Assembly (NCBI GenBank): GCA_965115835.1
Contig: OZ220471.1
Span: 1,612,001-1,676,000 of the forward strand
DNA length: 64,000 nt
Source of the DNA: Foliamicus sp965115835
GTDB lineage: Bacteria; Pseudomonadota; Gammaproteobacteria; Steroidobacterales; Foliamicaceae
Reading direction: 5' to 3'
Position 1 is the stretch's first letter, and each line of letters opens with the position of its first letter. The notes beneath the pieces are model-generated. The model saw only the letters and a list, made by a program, of their open reading frames with translations, had not been told where the DNA came from and searched no databases. Made by a program: the position numbers and the translations under genes. Positions 8,518 to 18,066 of this stretch are shown piece by piece.

Positions 8518-9593
8518 GCGGCCTTCCTGGCTTGGAGGCAGGCCCGCACCACATGCTCCGTGGCCCGGGGGCGGGCCTGCTCGCGCGCCTGCAGCGCCCT
8601 TGCCAGCGCCATCGAGCGATTGGCCGCGAATTGCTCAACGGCTGCGGCCAGGCTTTCGGGAGAAAGCTCGGTCTCGGAAATGAGGGCGGCCGCACCACAC
8701 CGGACCCGATGGCGGGCGTTGCGCGTCTGGTGATCGTCGGCGGCAAGCGCGAAAGGCACGAGGATGGCGCCCAGCCCCACAGCCGCCAGTTCCGCCATCG
8801 TCAGTGCGCCCGACCGGCACACCGCGACATCCGCCCAGGAATAGGCGGCGGCCATATCGCCGATGAACCCGCGAACCTCGGATTCGATTCCCAGTTGCCG
8901 GTACGCCGACCGCACCTCGTCGATGCCGGCGCTGCCGGCCTGATGGAGAACCGTAATTTTCACGCTCAACTTCGCCAGACCGGCAGGCGCGTTCCGGTTC
9001 AGCGCCCGCGCACCCTGACTGCCGCCCAGCACCAGAATCCGCAATGGCCCCGAGCGCGCCGCAAACCGGGCGCGTGGCGGCTTGAGGCCGAAAAGTTCGG
9101 CCCGGACCGGGTTCCCCGTCTCGGTGCGCCGCCTGCGCCGCGGCAGAGCGTCCGGATAGGCCACGAGCACATGCTGGGCAAAGCACGCCAGCAGTCGATT
9201 GGCGTAGCCGGCAACAGTATTCTGTTCGTGGATCAAGAGCGGCACACCCGCAAGCCAGGCCGCCAGACCCCCAGGGGCGGACGCGAAACCGCCAAGCCCC
9301 AGGGCGACGCCGGGCCGGACCCGGCGAATGATGAACAGCGCCTCCACAACGGCGCGGCCCACGGTCCATGGCGCCATCAACCAGACTGCGAGACCGCGGC
9401 CACGCAGGCCGGAAATCGTCAGCCACTCCATGGTCACGCCGGCAGGACTCGAGATTCTCGCCTCCAGGCCATGGCGGGCGCCCAGCCACACCACATCCAC
9501 GCCCCGCTCACGCAATCCCCGGGCCACCGCCACAGCGGGGAACACATGCCCGCCGGTGCCTCCGGCCATGATCATTACCGGACGCCCGCTCAT
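8514..9593 (-). CDS. murG: MurG lipid II synthase (GT28 glycosyltransferase)
   Basis: MurG transfers GlcNAc from UDP-GlcNAc to lipid I at the cytoplasmic face of the inner membrane, giving lipid II. The 359-aa GT-B protein has the N-terminal G-loop MAGGTGGHVFPA, the second glycine-rich loop VLGGSQGARALN, and the donor-site region CRSGALTMAELAAVG. The ATG at 9593 overlaps the ftsW stop as ATGA; the longer upstream in-frame stretch is just ftsW sequence read in another frame. The gene end overlaps murC. Confidence 0.97.
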   Translation of the reverse strand: MSGRPVMIMAGGTGGHVFPAVAVARGLRERGVDVVWLGARHGLEARISSPAGVTMEWLTISGLRGRGLAVWLMAPWTVGRAVVEALFIIRRVRPGVALGLGGFASAPGGLAAWLAGVPLLIHEQNTVAGYANRLLACFAQHVLVAYPDALPRRRRRTETGNPVRAELFGLKPPRARFAARSGPLRILVLGGSQGARALNRNAPAGLAKLSVKITVLHQAGSAGIDEVRSAYRQLGIESEVRGFIGDMAAAYSWADVAVCRSGALTMAELAAVGLGAILVPFALAADDHQTRNARHRVRCGAAALISETELSPESLAAAVEQFAANRSMALARALQAREQARPRATEHVVRACLQARKAA

Positions 9594-10750
9594 CGGCCCG
9601 ACCTCGCCGGAACGCCGGGCTCGAAGGCGGCGTTCTCCCGGTCGATGCGCAACAGGATCCCCAGGGAAACCAGGGTAATCACCAGGTTGGAGCGGCCATA
9701 ACTGATCAGGGGCAGAGCCAGCCCCTTGGTGGGCAGGACACCCATGTTCACCCCCACATTCACCAGCACCTGCAGGGCAATACACAAGGCCAGGCCGAAC
9801 GCGAAATAGGCCTGAAACATCCTCTTCTGTTCAGCGCAGACCCTGGCCACACAGAGCACGCGGGCGACCAGCAGGGCGAAAACGCCAAGCAGCATCATGC
9901 TCCCCACCAGCCCTGCTTCCTCGGCAATCACCGCGAAGATGAAATCCGTATGCGCCTCCGGCAGGTAGAACAGCTTTTGCACTCCCGACCCCAGCCCGGC
10001 GCCGGTGAAATGCCCGGTGCCGATGGCCATGAGCGATTGCGTCAACTGCCAACCGCTGTGAAGCGGATCCGACCAGGGATCCATGAACGACTGCACCCGG
10101 GCCAGACGGTAGGGCGAAGTCCAGGCGAGCGCAACGAATGCCGCCACGCCCACCGCTCCGAGAATGCCCATGTTGCGCAGCCGGGCCCCGGCGACGAAGA
10201 GAATTCCCGCAGTCATCGCCAGAATCAGCGCGGCATGGCCGAAATCGGGCTGTTTCAAGAGCAGCGCAGCTACCAGACTCACCAGGATGACGGGTTTCAA
10301 CAGCGCCCACATGCCCTGTCGCAACGCCGCCCCATGCCGATGCGCATAGCCCGCCACGAACATCAGTACCAGCAGGCGAACCGGCTCGCTTGCCTGCACC
10401 GAAATCATCGAACCCAGAGTCAGCCAGCGAGTGCTGCCGTTAACCTCGCGGCCCAGGCCGGGAACCAGCACCAGCGCCAGCAAGAGCATCGACAACAATA
10501 TGGGCAACAACCCGAGGCGCTCCCAGAAACGCGTGGGAATCCGGTAGGCCAGCACGGCGCCGGCCAATCCGACCGCCGTCGCCACACCCTGATTGATCAG
10601 GAAGAAAAACGGATTGCTGTAATTGCGCTCGCCCAGCTCCAGCGAGGCGCTGGCCAGGGAAATGAAACCGGCCACCAGCAAGGCGCCGGCGGCCAGCACG
10701 AGCCAGCTGTCGGGACGAGCGGGAGGGGTGGCCCCTGCGCGAGCGCTCAT
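9590..10750 (-). CDS. ftsW: SEDS peptidoglycan glycosyltransferase FtsW
   Basis: FtsW is the SEDS-family glycan polymerase that works with FtsI at the septum. The 386-aa product has about ten membrane helices, the VNGSTRWL and KQPDFGHAAL regions, and the C-terminal PTKGLALPLISYG signature. The residues that follow this signature are R-S-N rather than the common G-S-S, a difference worth checking. The start ATG overlaps the murD stop by one base (TGATG). It sits between murD and murG as usual. Confidence 0.96.
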   Translation of the reverse strand: MSARAGATPPARPDSWLVLAAGALLVAGFISLASASLELGERNYSNPFFFLINQGVATAVGLAGAVLAYRIPTRFWERLGLLPILLSMLLLALVLVPGLGREVNGSTRWLTLGSMISVQASEPVRLLVLMFVAGYAHRHGAALRQGMWALLKPVILVSLVAALLLKQPDFGHAALILAMTAGILFVAGARLRNMGILGAVGVAAFVALAWTSPYRLARVQSFMDPWSDPLHSGWQLTQSLMAIGTGHFTGAGLGSGVQKLFYLPEAHTDFIFAVIAEEAGLVGSMMLLGVFALLVARVLCVARVCAEQKRMFQAYFAFGLALCIALQVLVNVGVNMGVLPTKGLALPLISYGRSNLVITLVSLGILLRIDRENAAFEPGVPARSGR

Positions 10751-12072
10751 CAGTGAATCGCGCGGACGGCGCGCTCGAACGCGAGCCCCCGCTGCTGGTA
10801 GTTGTCGAACATGTCGAAGCTGGCGCATGCCGGCGCCAGCAGTACGGTAGCTCCGGGCCGGGCAAGATCGCGCGCGGTTGCAACCGCCTCGTCCAGGGCG
10901 CCGCAGCATGAAACGCTGCATTCCGGTTCCAGTGCGGCGGTCATGCGATCAGCCTCCTCACCGATCACAATCACCCTTGCGTCGCGTCCCCGCAAGGCGT
11001 CACGCAGGATCTCGTAACCCAACCCCTTGCCGGCGCCGCCGGCAATGAGGACCAGCGGGTCGGGCACGCTGCTCACGGCCGCGGCCGCGGCGGCCGCGTT
11101 GGTGGCCTTGGAGTCGTTGACCCACTGCACGCCCCGCCACTCGCCAAGGGGCTGCATTCGGTGGGGAAGCCCCCTGAAGGCGGCTGCGGCGCGCCGCATC
11201 GCCGCAGGACCCAGCCCCAGCACTCGGCCCATGGCCAGGGCGGCAAGCAGATTGCGCAACTGGAACCCGTGCTGCAGGCGGCTGTCCGCCACCCGCATGA
11301 GCGGGACTCGCGCATGGCGAATGAGCGCCTGCGGACCGCTTCCCACGATGCCCAGTCGGTTCCTGCCGGGCTTGCCGGGGCCGTACTCCAATCGCGGGCA
11401 TGTCGCAGGCGATGGCGCCAGCGCTTCGACGGTCGCGTCGCCCGCGGGCAGCACGCAATGGGCGCAGGCCCCATAGATGCGCGCCTTGGAGGCCGCATAG
11501 GCTTCGAAGTCGATGTGGCTATCCAGGTGATCCTCGGTGATATTGAGGATCACTGCGGCCTCCAGTTCAACCGGCGCGGCCCGTTCCAGCTGGAAGCTGG
11601 AAAGTTCCAGCACGCGGATTTCGTCCTGCCCGGTCAGCATATCCAGCACCGGGGCGCCCAGATTGGCGCCGGCGCCGGCATGGAGGCCGGACTCCCGGAG
11701 CATTCCGAGCAGCAGCGTGGCGACGGTGCTCTTGCCGTTGGAGCCGGTAATGCCGGCCAGACGAGCCCGGTTTTCGTCAACGAAGAGATCCAGGTCGCTG
11801 ATGACGGGAATCCCCTGCTCGCGGGCCCGCTCCACCAGGCGATGCCGCAGCGGCGCGCCCGGTGACAGCAAGACCCGCTCGACCGAACCGGGAAGTTCAT
11901 GCAGGACATCGCCGGCGTAGCAATCCGCCTGCGGCATCGCCTTGCGTATTTCCTTGCGGGCCGGAGGCCGGGCGCGGGTATCGCAGAAAATTGCCGGGCG
12001 CCCCGCCCGGGCGAAATAGCGCGCGCAGGACGCACCGGTGGCGCCCATTCCGAATACCAGTGTCTGGCCCAA
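10750..12072 (-). CDS. murD: UDP-N-acetylmuramoylalanine--D-glutamate ligase
   Basis: MurD adds D-Glu to UDP-MurNAc-L-Ala. The 440-aa product has the N-terminal Rossmann start LVFGMGATGAS, the ATP loop GITGSNGKSTVATLL, a NITEDHLDSH region and the substrate-binding WVNDSKATN. There is no ATG before the conserved N-terminus. I choose the TTG at 12072, which follows the mraY stop and has AGGGAA six bases upstream; another TTG at 12111 would overlap mraY and lacks a ribosome-binding site. The gene runs straight into ftsW. Confidence 0.95.
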   Translation of the reverse strand: MGQTLVFGMGATGASCARYFARAGRPAIFCDTRARPPARKEIRKAMPQADCYAGDVLHELPGSVERVLLSPGAPLRHRLVERAREQGIPVISDLDLFVDENRARLAGITGSNGKSTVATLLLGMLRESGLHAGAGANLGAPVLDMLTGQDEIRVLELSSFQLERAAPVELEAAVILNITEDHLDSHIDFEAYAASKARIYGACAHCVLPAGDATVEALAPSPATCPRLEYGPGKPGRNRLGIVGSGPQALIRHARVPLMRVADSRLQHGFQLRNLLAALAMGRVLGLGPAAMRRAAAAFRGLPHRMQPLGEWRGVQWVNDSKATNAAAAAAAVSSVPDPLVLIAGGAGKGLGYEILRDALRGRDARVIVIGEEADRMTAALEPECSVSCCGALDEAVATARDLARPGATVLLAPACASFDMFDNYQQRGLAFERAVRAIH

Positions 12073-12082
12073 GGAGCGTTCC

Positions 12083-13159
12083 CTATCGGATCTTGAGGCT
12101 GGCAACAGCAACCAGCGCGAGGATCACCGAGATGATCCAGAAGCGGACGATGATCTTCGGCTCGGGCCATCCCTTGAGTTCGAAGTGGTGGTGCATGGGC
12201 GCCATGCGGAAGACCCGCTTGCCGGTGAGGCGATAGGAAGCCACCTGCACCATTACGGAAACCGCTTCCATGACGAATATGCCGCCCACGATTGCCCAGG
12301 CGAGCTCCTGGCGCACGATGATCGCCACCGTGGCCAGTGCGGCGCCCAGCGACAGGGCCCCCACATCGCCCATGAAAACCTGGGCGGGATAGCTGTTGAA
12401 CCACAGAAAACCCAGTCCCGCGCCCCCGATCGCAGCGCAAAGAACCATCAACTCCCCGGCGCCGGCCACATGGGGAACCCCCAGGTGCCCGGAGAAAATC
12501 TCGTTCCCCGCAACCCAGGCAAAGAGTCCCAGGGCCGCCGCGGCAACTGCAATCGGCGTGACTGCCAGACCGTCCAGGCCGTCGGTGAGATTGACGGCGT
12601 TGCTGCTGCCCACAATCACCACCCAGGCGAATACCGGGAAGAGCAGCCCCAGCGGCAGGTAGAGATCCTTGAAGTAGGGAATCAGCACCGAGTCGCGTGG
12701 TTCTCCAACCTGATTCAACGCCGCGAGCACTACGACCGCTGCTACCGTCTGGAGCAGGAACTTGAGCCAGGAGGGAAGGCCCGCCGAGGTGCGCTTGACC
12801 AGCTTGCGGTAATCGTCGGCCAGCCCGATGAGGCCGAAGGCCACTGTGGCGCCCAGGACCACCCACACATAGCCGTTCGACAATTCGGCCCAGAGCAGCG
12901 TCGAAACCAGCAGGGAAAGAAGAATCGGCACCCCGCCCAGAGTGGGCGTTCCGATTTTCGAAAAATGCGAGCTCGGGCCGTCATGGCGCACCGGCTGCGC
13001 CATGCTGCTAAGCCGCAGCCTGCGGATGACCATCGGCCCCAGCGCCAGGGAGAGCGCCAGCCCGGTGAGCACCGCAAGCACCGACCGCAGGGTGCTGTAG
13101 CCAAACACGCCGAAGCCGGAGTGCCATCGGGTCAATTCCTGCGCCAGATACTCAAGCAT
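12083..13159 (-). CDS. mraY: phospho-N-acetylmuramoyl-pentapeptide transferase MraY
   Basis: MraY makes lipid I by moving phospho-MurNAc-pentapeptide onto undecaprenyl phosphate in the inner membrane. The 358-aa, ten-helix protein shows family motifs: KIGTPTLGG near residues 70-80, the aspartate pair GLADDYRK, the NAVNLTDGLDGLA loop, and the APMHHHFELKGWPE histidine motif near the C-terminus. It overlaps the end of murF by 8 bp (CATGCTTGA), which couples the two genes. Confidence 0.98.
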   Translation of the reverse strand: MLEYLAQELTRWHSGFGVFGYSTLRSVLAVLTGLALSLALGPMVIRRLRLSSMAQPVRHDGPSSHFSKIGTPTLGGVPILLSLLVSTLLWAELSNGYVWVVLGATVAFGLIGLADDYRKLVKRTSAGLPSWLKFLLQTVAAVVVLAALNQVGEPRDSVLIPYFKDLYLPLGLLFPVFAWVVIVGSSNAVNLTDGLDGLAVTPIAVAAAALGLFAWVAGNEIFSGHLGVPHVAGAGELMVLCAAIGGAGLGFLWFNSYPAQVFMGDVGALSLGAALATVAIIVRQELAWAIVGGIFVMEAVSVMVQVASYRLTGKRVFRMAPMHHHFELKGWPEPKIIVRFWIISVILALVAVASLKIR

Positions 13160-14543
13160 GTTTCATGTCCTTTGCGTCTTCCTCGGCCAACTTTTCGGCG
13201 GCGGCGCGCAGGACCCTGGCGGCGCGCTCCATGGCCATGAAGCGCGACCCCTTGACCAGCGCCGTTACCCCGCTGCGCAAGTCCCGGCGCAGCACCGCGC
13301 ACAACTCCTCGACCTGCGGGCGCCAAACGGCATGGCGACCAAAAGCCCTTGCGGCCTCTCGGCTGTCCCTGCCCGCGCAATACAAGCGATCCACTCCGGC
13401 GCGGCGCGCCTCCTCGCCCATGCGGCGGTGCCAAGCGGCGGAATCGGCCCCCAACTCCCCCATATCGCCCGCCACCAGCCAGCGCTCGCCCTCCTGACCC
13501 GCCAGCACGCCTATCGCGGCGGACACGGAAGCGGGATTGGCGTTGTAGGAGTCGTCGATCACGCGCACTTTCGCGCCCGGCTCATGCGTCTGCAAGCGAC
13601 CGGAAACCGCACGGTACTCGGCCAGTCCGGCAACCATGGCGGGCAACCCCGCCCCCGCGGCGAAAGCCAGAGCGCAGGCCGCGAGCGCGTTGCGCAGGTT
13701 GTGGGCGCCGATCAGCCGCGTGCGGATGCGAGCCACGCCCGCAGGGCAGTGCAGCTCGAAACACAGGCCGGTGTTGATGTGGGTTGCGTTGCGGGAGCGA
13801 AACTCCCCGTCCCTGCCAAAGCGCAGCACTCCGCGATCGCCGAGCAAACCCTCCCAGTACCCGGAAAACGGGGTTCCTGCGGGAATCACGCCCACTCCTC
13901 CGGGCAACAGGCTGGACATCAACACGCCCTTTTCCCGGGCCACACTCTCCACATCTCCCAGGCCTTCGAGGTGAGCAGGCGATGCGTTCAGCAGCGCGCC
14001 AATGGCGGGAGGGGCGATTTCCGCCAGCCTGGCGAGATCGCCGGGACGGCTGGCGCCGAACTCCAGAACCGCCGCCTTGTGCCGCTCCGAAAAATTCAGC
14101 AGCGCCAGCGGCACGCCCACTTCGTTGTTGAAACTGCCTGGAGAGGAGAGCACGGCGTCTGCGCCCCACTCGGCGCGCAGAATCGCCGCCGTCAGTTCCT
14201 TTACAGTAGTCTTCCCGTTGCTGCCGGTAACCCCGATAACCGGGACATCGAACTGTTTCCGCCAGACTTTCGCGCAATCGACCAAAGCGCCGCGAGTATC
14301 CCGGACGATGATCTGGGTTATGTTCTGCGGCAGGGGACGGGACAGGACCGCACCGCTTGCGCCCCCGGCAACCACGGCTGCCAGAAAGTCGGCGCCGTCG
14401 AAGCGTTCGCCACGCAAGGCAAAGAACAACGCGCCCTGCACCGGCGTCCGGCTGTCGGTGCTCACGCCCGCAAAACGCCCGTCGGGACCCCGCAGATCGC
14501 CTTCCATGGCCGCGGCCCACTCCGACAGGCTGCCCGAGATCAC
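13152..14543 (-). CDS. murF: UDP-N-acetylmuramoyl-tripeptide--D-Ala-D-Ala ligase MurF
   Basis: MurF adds the D-Ala-D-Ala dipeptide produced by Ddl. The 463-aa Mur ligase contains the N-terminal ADFLAAVVAGGA/ALFFALRGERFDGADF domain, the ATP loop GVTGSNGKTTVKEL, NASPAHLEGLG (carbamylated-lysine region neighbourhood) and the C-terminal DDSYNANPASV motif. It starts by ATGA overlap with murE and ends overlapping mraY. Confidence 0.96.
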   Translation of the reverse strand: MISGSLSEWAAAMEGDLRGPDGRFAGVSTDSRTPVQGALFFALRGERFDGADFLAAVVAGGASGAVLSRPLPQNITQIIVRDTRGALVDCAKVWRKQFDVPVIGVTGSNGKTTVKELTAAILRAEWGADAVLSSPGSFNNEVGVPLALLNFSERHKAAVLEFGASRPGDLARLAEIAPPAIGALLNASPAHLEGLGDVESVAREKGVLMSSLLPGGVGVIPAGTPFSGYWEGLLGDRGVLRFGRDGEFRSRNATHINTGLCFELHCPAGVARIRTRLIGAHNLRNALAACALAFAAGAGLPAMVAGLAEYRAVSGRLQTHEPGAKVRVIDDSYNANPASVSAAIGVLAGQEGERWLVAGDMGELGADSAAWHRRMGEEARRAGVDRLYCAGRDSREAARAFGRHAVWRPQVEELCAVLRRDLRSGVTALVKGSRFMAMERAARVLRAAAEKLAEEDAKDMKHA

Positions 14544-16033
14544 TGCGCAGCCCCCGGATACGCCGCCAGGGCGTCGCGCACGACAGAAGCATCGGAAAAC
14601 GGCAACACCCGTCCGCCGCTAACCTGAAAGGCTTCGTGACCCTTGCCGGCAACCAGCACGATATCGCCCGGCCGGGCCGCATGCAGCGCCTCCCGGATCG
14701 CCCTGTTTCGGTCCAGTTCCAGCACCGCCTGTCCGCGAGCGCCCGCCAGCACCTGCTCGGCGATCTCCCTCGCGTTCTCTCCACGCGGGTTGTCGGAGGT
14801 AATGAACAGTTCGTTGGCCAGTGAACCCGCCACCCGTCCCATTTCGGCGCGCTTGCCGGTGTCGCGCTCGCCGCCGCATCCCATCACGCACCAGAGGCGA
14901 TGCGGCTTGCGGGCGCGCAGCTCTCCCAGAACCGCGCTCAGCGCTTCGGGCGTGTGCGCATAGTCAACGAAGGCGTCAGGCAGCGCGCCGCCTCCGAAGT
15001 GCTCCATTCGCCCCGGCGGCGGAGGACATCCCGACAACGCCCCGGCGGCCTCGTCACGGCTCGCGCCAAGCGCTCTGAGCACCCCGCAGGCCAGCGCCAG
15101 ATTGGCGCCGTTGAAGCAGCCGTACAGGCGGCTTTCCACCTGGAAGCGCTTCCCGTTTTCCCGCAGTTCCAGGCGCAGGCCGCCGGGAACCGGGCGCACT
15201 GCGGCAACCGATAGATCCGCCTTGCCCCGGCCCTGGCAGGCAACGCGCAGGACGGCGCCTTCGCAACGCTGCGCAAGGTCCGCTCCGAAGGGATCGTCCA
15301 CGTTGATCACCGAGATGCCCGGCCGATGTTCAAGGAACAGGCGTTCCTTTGCCCGCCCGTAGGCAGCGATATCCCCGTGATAGTCGAGATGATCGCGTCC
15401 CATTTGAGTGAAAACCGCAAGCCGCACACACAGGCCGTTGATCCGGTGCTGATCCAGGCCCTGCGAGGAGACTTCCAGAAACACATGCTCTACCCCGCTG
15501 TCGGCGAGAACCCGCAAACGCCGGTGCAGTTCGTCCGGATCCGGTGTGGTCATGGCGCTGGGCCAAAGCCTTGCAGGGCGCCCCCACCCCAGGGTTCCCA
15601 TGGCCGCCGCCGGATTGCCGAGCCGGTTCATGGCGTGGGCGGCCAGCCAGGCAACGGTCGTCTTGCCGTTGGTGCCCGTGATGCAGGTCATCGACAAGGC
15701 TTGCGAGGGGCGGTCGAAGTAGGCGTCGGCAATCAGGCCCACCTTGCTGCGAAGACCTTCAACAGCGAACAGGCGCGCACCCTTCGAGGCCGCTGGCGAA
15801 GACACGCCCTCCCCCGGTTCCCACGCGACAGCGGCAGCGCCGCGCCGCAACGCCTGGCGAAGGAACTCGAGGCCATGGCGACTTCCGGCGCAAGCCATGA
15901 ACAGCCCCTGAGGCACCACCCTTGCGCTGTGCATCGTCACTCCGCGCACACGGATGTCGGGAGCCGCAGAGCCGACCGAGGCGAAAACCGGGCGCAGCGG
16001 CACCCATCTCCCGCTGTCCGGCCCCGTGTTCAT
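14540..16033 (-). CDS. murE: UDP-MurNAc-L-Ala-D-Glu:meso-diaminopimelate ligase MurE
   Basis: MurE adds the third residue of the stem peptide. The 497-aa protein has the ATP loop ITGTNGKTTVAWL, the TTPDPDELHRRL and SSQGLDQHRI substrate region, DYAHTPEALS, and near the C-terminus TSDNPRGEN. The DNPR motif is the known determinant for meso-diaminopimelate rather than lysine, consistent with a Gram-negative cell wall. The gene overlaps ftsI at its start and murF at its end by ATGA. Confidence 0.97.
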   Translation of the reverse strand: MNTGPDSGRWVPLRPVFASVGSAAPDIRVRGVTMHSARVVPQGLFMACAGSRHGLEFLRQALRRGAAAVAWEPGEGVSSPAASKGARLFAVEGLRSKVGLIADAYFDRPSQALSMTCITGTNGKTTVAWLAAHAMNRLGNPAAAMGTLGWGRPARLWPSAMTTPDPDELHRRLRVLADSGVEHVFLEVSSQGLDQHRINGLCVRLAVFTQMGRDHLDYHGDIAAYGRAKERLFLEHRPGISVINVDDPFGADLAQRCEGAVLRVACQGRGKADLSVAAVRPVPGGLRLELRENGKRFQVESRLYGCFNGANLALACGVLRALGASRDEAAGALSGCPPPPGRMEHFGGGALPDAFVDYAHTPEALSAVLGELRARKPHRLWCVMGCGGERDTGKRAEMGRVAGSLANELFITSDNPRGENAREIAEQVLAGARGQAVLELDRNRAIREALHAARPGDIVLVAGKGHEAFQVSGGRVLPFSDASVVRDALAAYPGAAQ

Positions 16034-17739
16034 CGGAACGCCACCACCCTCTCGACCGGCTCCTGCACCCCATCCATGGGTGCGCCGACAAGACGTAGCG
16101 CCCCCATGACGACGCGGGAGAAAACCGGGGCGGCCGTCTGACCGCCGAAATAGCCTCCGGCAGATGGTTCGTCCATGACGACAACCGCAGCTATGCGGGG
16201 ATTGGAGGCTGGCGCATAGCCGACAAACAGGGATGTGTGCCGGTCCGGCTCGTAGCCGGCAGCGCCGAGCTTCTCGACAGTTCCGGTCTTGCCCGCCACC
16301 CGGTAACCCGGTATCTGCGCCCGGGTCGCGGTGCCGCCCGGACCCACCGGCTCTTCGAGCAGCAGCGAGACTGTGGCCGCGGTGCGCGCCGACAGCACGC
16401 GCACGCCTTGCGGGTAGTCGTCACGCTTGAGAAGGCTGACCGGCGTAACCCGCCCGTGGTTGGCGAATACGGTGTAGGCCTTGGCCAGTTGCAGGGGGGT
16501 CACCGCAAGCCCGTAGCCATAAGACATCACGGCCTGATCGACGGAACGCCAGTACTCGTGGTTGGACAGCGAACCCTCGGCCTCGCCCGGAAATCCGCTC
16601 TCCGTGGCGCGTCCGAGCCCCGCGTTCGCGAGGGTGCTCCACAGTATCCCGGGCTCCAGCGACAGGGCCACGGTGGTAACGCCTACCTGACTGGACCGGC
16701 GCAGCAGGGTGGCGAAATCGATGACGCCCAGAGCCGTGCGATCCTTGATGGTCTTGGAGCCGACCCGAATGAAACCGCGCCCGGTGTCGATCCGGTCGTT
16801 CGGCGACCATGCGCCACTTTCGAGGGCAGCCGCCACCACCAGAGGCTTGATGGTCGATCCCGGCTCCAGCAGGTCGAGAACCGCCCGGTTGCGGTACTTC
16901 GCCGGATCGAGCTGGGTGCGGTCGTTGGGATTGAAGGAGGGCTGGCTGGCCATGGCCAGCACCTCGCCGGTGCGAACATCAAGCAGCACGATCGAACCGG
17001 AGCGGGCCTGATGGCGCTCCACGGCTTCCTTGAGAGCCCGGTAGGCGAGATACTGGATTCTCAGATCCAGACCGAGGTGCAGGTCGCGCCCCGGATCCAG
17101 AGGTTCCAGGCCGGCAATATCGCGCACATGCCGGCCCAGCCGATCGCGAATGACCTGCTTGCGTCCGTCCCGGCCCTTGAGCCAGGAATCAAAGGACAGC
17201 TCCAGGCCCTCCTGACCGCTCTCGTCGATGTTGGCAAAGCCCACCAGGTGGCCCGCGTACTCGCCCGCCGGGTAATAGCGGCGGTATTCCCGGCGCAGGT
17301 GCAGACCCGGCGCGTCCAGTTCCGTTACCGGCCGGGAGCGGCTCGGCGCCAAGCCCCGTTTCAGCCACACGAACTCGCGACCCTGCGCCCGGACCAGCTT
17401 CTCCTCGAGTCGCTGCGGCGAAGTTTCGAAGGCCTCGGCAATCCGGGGCAGGAAAGGACGCAGCGCCTCCAGGCTGGCGGGACGCGCCCAGAAGCTGTCG
17501 ACCGGCGCGCTCACCGCCAGGGGCTGGCCATTGCGATCGAGAATTCGGCCCCTGCGGGCAACGATGATGGCTTCCGTGACCTGTTGGGCGTCCGCCCGAG
17601 ATTCCAGGAAATCGCTCTGCAGCCATTGCAACTGGAAGCCTCTCCCAACCAGGATCAGGCCGCCGACCGCCAGCGCCACGCTGCATGCCTTCACGCGCAC
17701 CCCGAAACTGCCAGGCCTTGCCTGTGTGCTATCCGCCAT
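16030..17739 (-). CDS. ftsI: septal penicillin-binding protein 3 (FtsI transpeptidase)
   Basis: FtsI is the class B PBP that cross-links septal peptidoglycan with FtsW. The 569-aa protein has a short cytoplasmic tail, one membrane anchor (about 18-36), a pedestal domain starting RRGRILDRNGQPLA and the transpeptidase domain. The nucleophile motif is EPGSTIKP (Ser-x-x-Lys) and the third motif is AGKTGTVEK. The second motif, normally S-S-N, reads RRSSQVG here, so Asn is replaced by Gln. It follows ftsL after 6 bp and overlaps murE. Confidence 0.97.
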   Translation of the reverse strand: MADSTQARPGSFGVRVKACSVALAVGGLILVGRGFQLQWLQSDFLESRADAQQVTEAIIVARRGRILDRNGQPLAVSAPVDSFWARPASLEALRPFLPRIAEAFETSPQRLEEKLVRAQGREFVWLKRGLAPSRSRPVTELDAPGLHLRREYRRYYPAGEYAGHLVGFANIDESGQEGLELSFDSWLKGRDGRKQVIRDRLGRHVRDIAGLEPLDPGRDLHLGLDLRIQYLAYRALKEAVERHQARSGSIVLLDVRTGEVLAMASQPSFNPNDRTQLDPAKYRNRAVLDLLEPGSTIKPLVVAAALESGAWSPNDRIDTGRGFIRVGSKTIKDRTALGVIDFATLLRRSSQVGVTTVALSLEPGILWSTLANAGLGRATESGFPGEAEGSLSNHEYWRSVDQAVMSYGYGLAVTPLQLAKAYTVFANHGRVTPVSLLKRDDYPQGVRVLSARTAATVSLLLEEPVGPGGTATRAQIPGYRVAGKTGTVEKLGAAGYEPDRHTSLFVGYAPASNPRIAAVVVMDEPSAGGYFGGQTAAPVFSRVVMGALRLVGAPMDGVQEPVERVVAFR

Positions 17740-17745
17740 GGTCCG

Positions 17746-18066
17746 TCACTCTCCCGGGTGCGATCGCGCCGCTGGCCGATCCGGGGAACCGAGGCGAAGG
17801 AAGACGATGTCCCCCTTTTCAGGTTCGCGCATCCCCAGACGCTCCCTGGCCTCCCGTCCGATGCGCAGGTAGCCCATGGTGGTGGCGCGCTCCAGCTGAA
17901 GGGCGCCCCATTCCACCTCCAGCTCATCCCGCTCGGCGATGAGCCCTTGCATGGCCCGAAACTGCGCACGATGCTCGTGGCGCGCATAAACCAGCAACAT
18001 TCCGCTTGCCAGGATGGTTCCCGCCAGGCCCAACAAGGCGATAGAAAGCAGACGCCCCTGCTTCAT
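17746..18066 (-). CDS. ftsL: cell division protein FtsL
   Basis: FtsL is a small bitopic protein that forms the FtsQBL complex and activates FtsWI. The 106-aa product starts MKQGRLLSIALLG, has one transmembrane helix (about 7-27) and then a periplasmic coiled-coil-like stretch (about 30-70) ending in a charged tail. The ATG at 18066 overlaps the rsmH stop as ATGA, which fixes the start against a longer in-frame extension. The family is poorly conserved; the call rests on topology and position. Confidence 0.9.
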   Translation of the reverse strand: MKQGRLLSIALLGLAGTILASGMLLVYARHEHRAQFRAMQGLIAERDELEVEWGALQLERATTMGYLRIGREARERLGMREPEKGDIVFLRLGSPDRPAARSHPGE

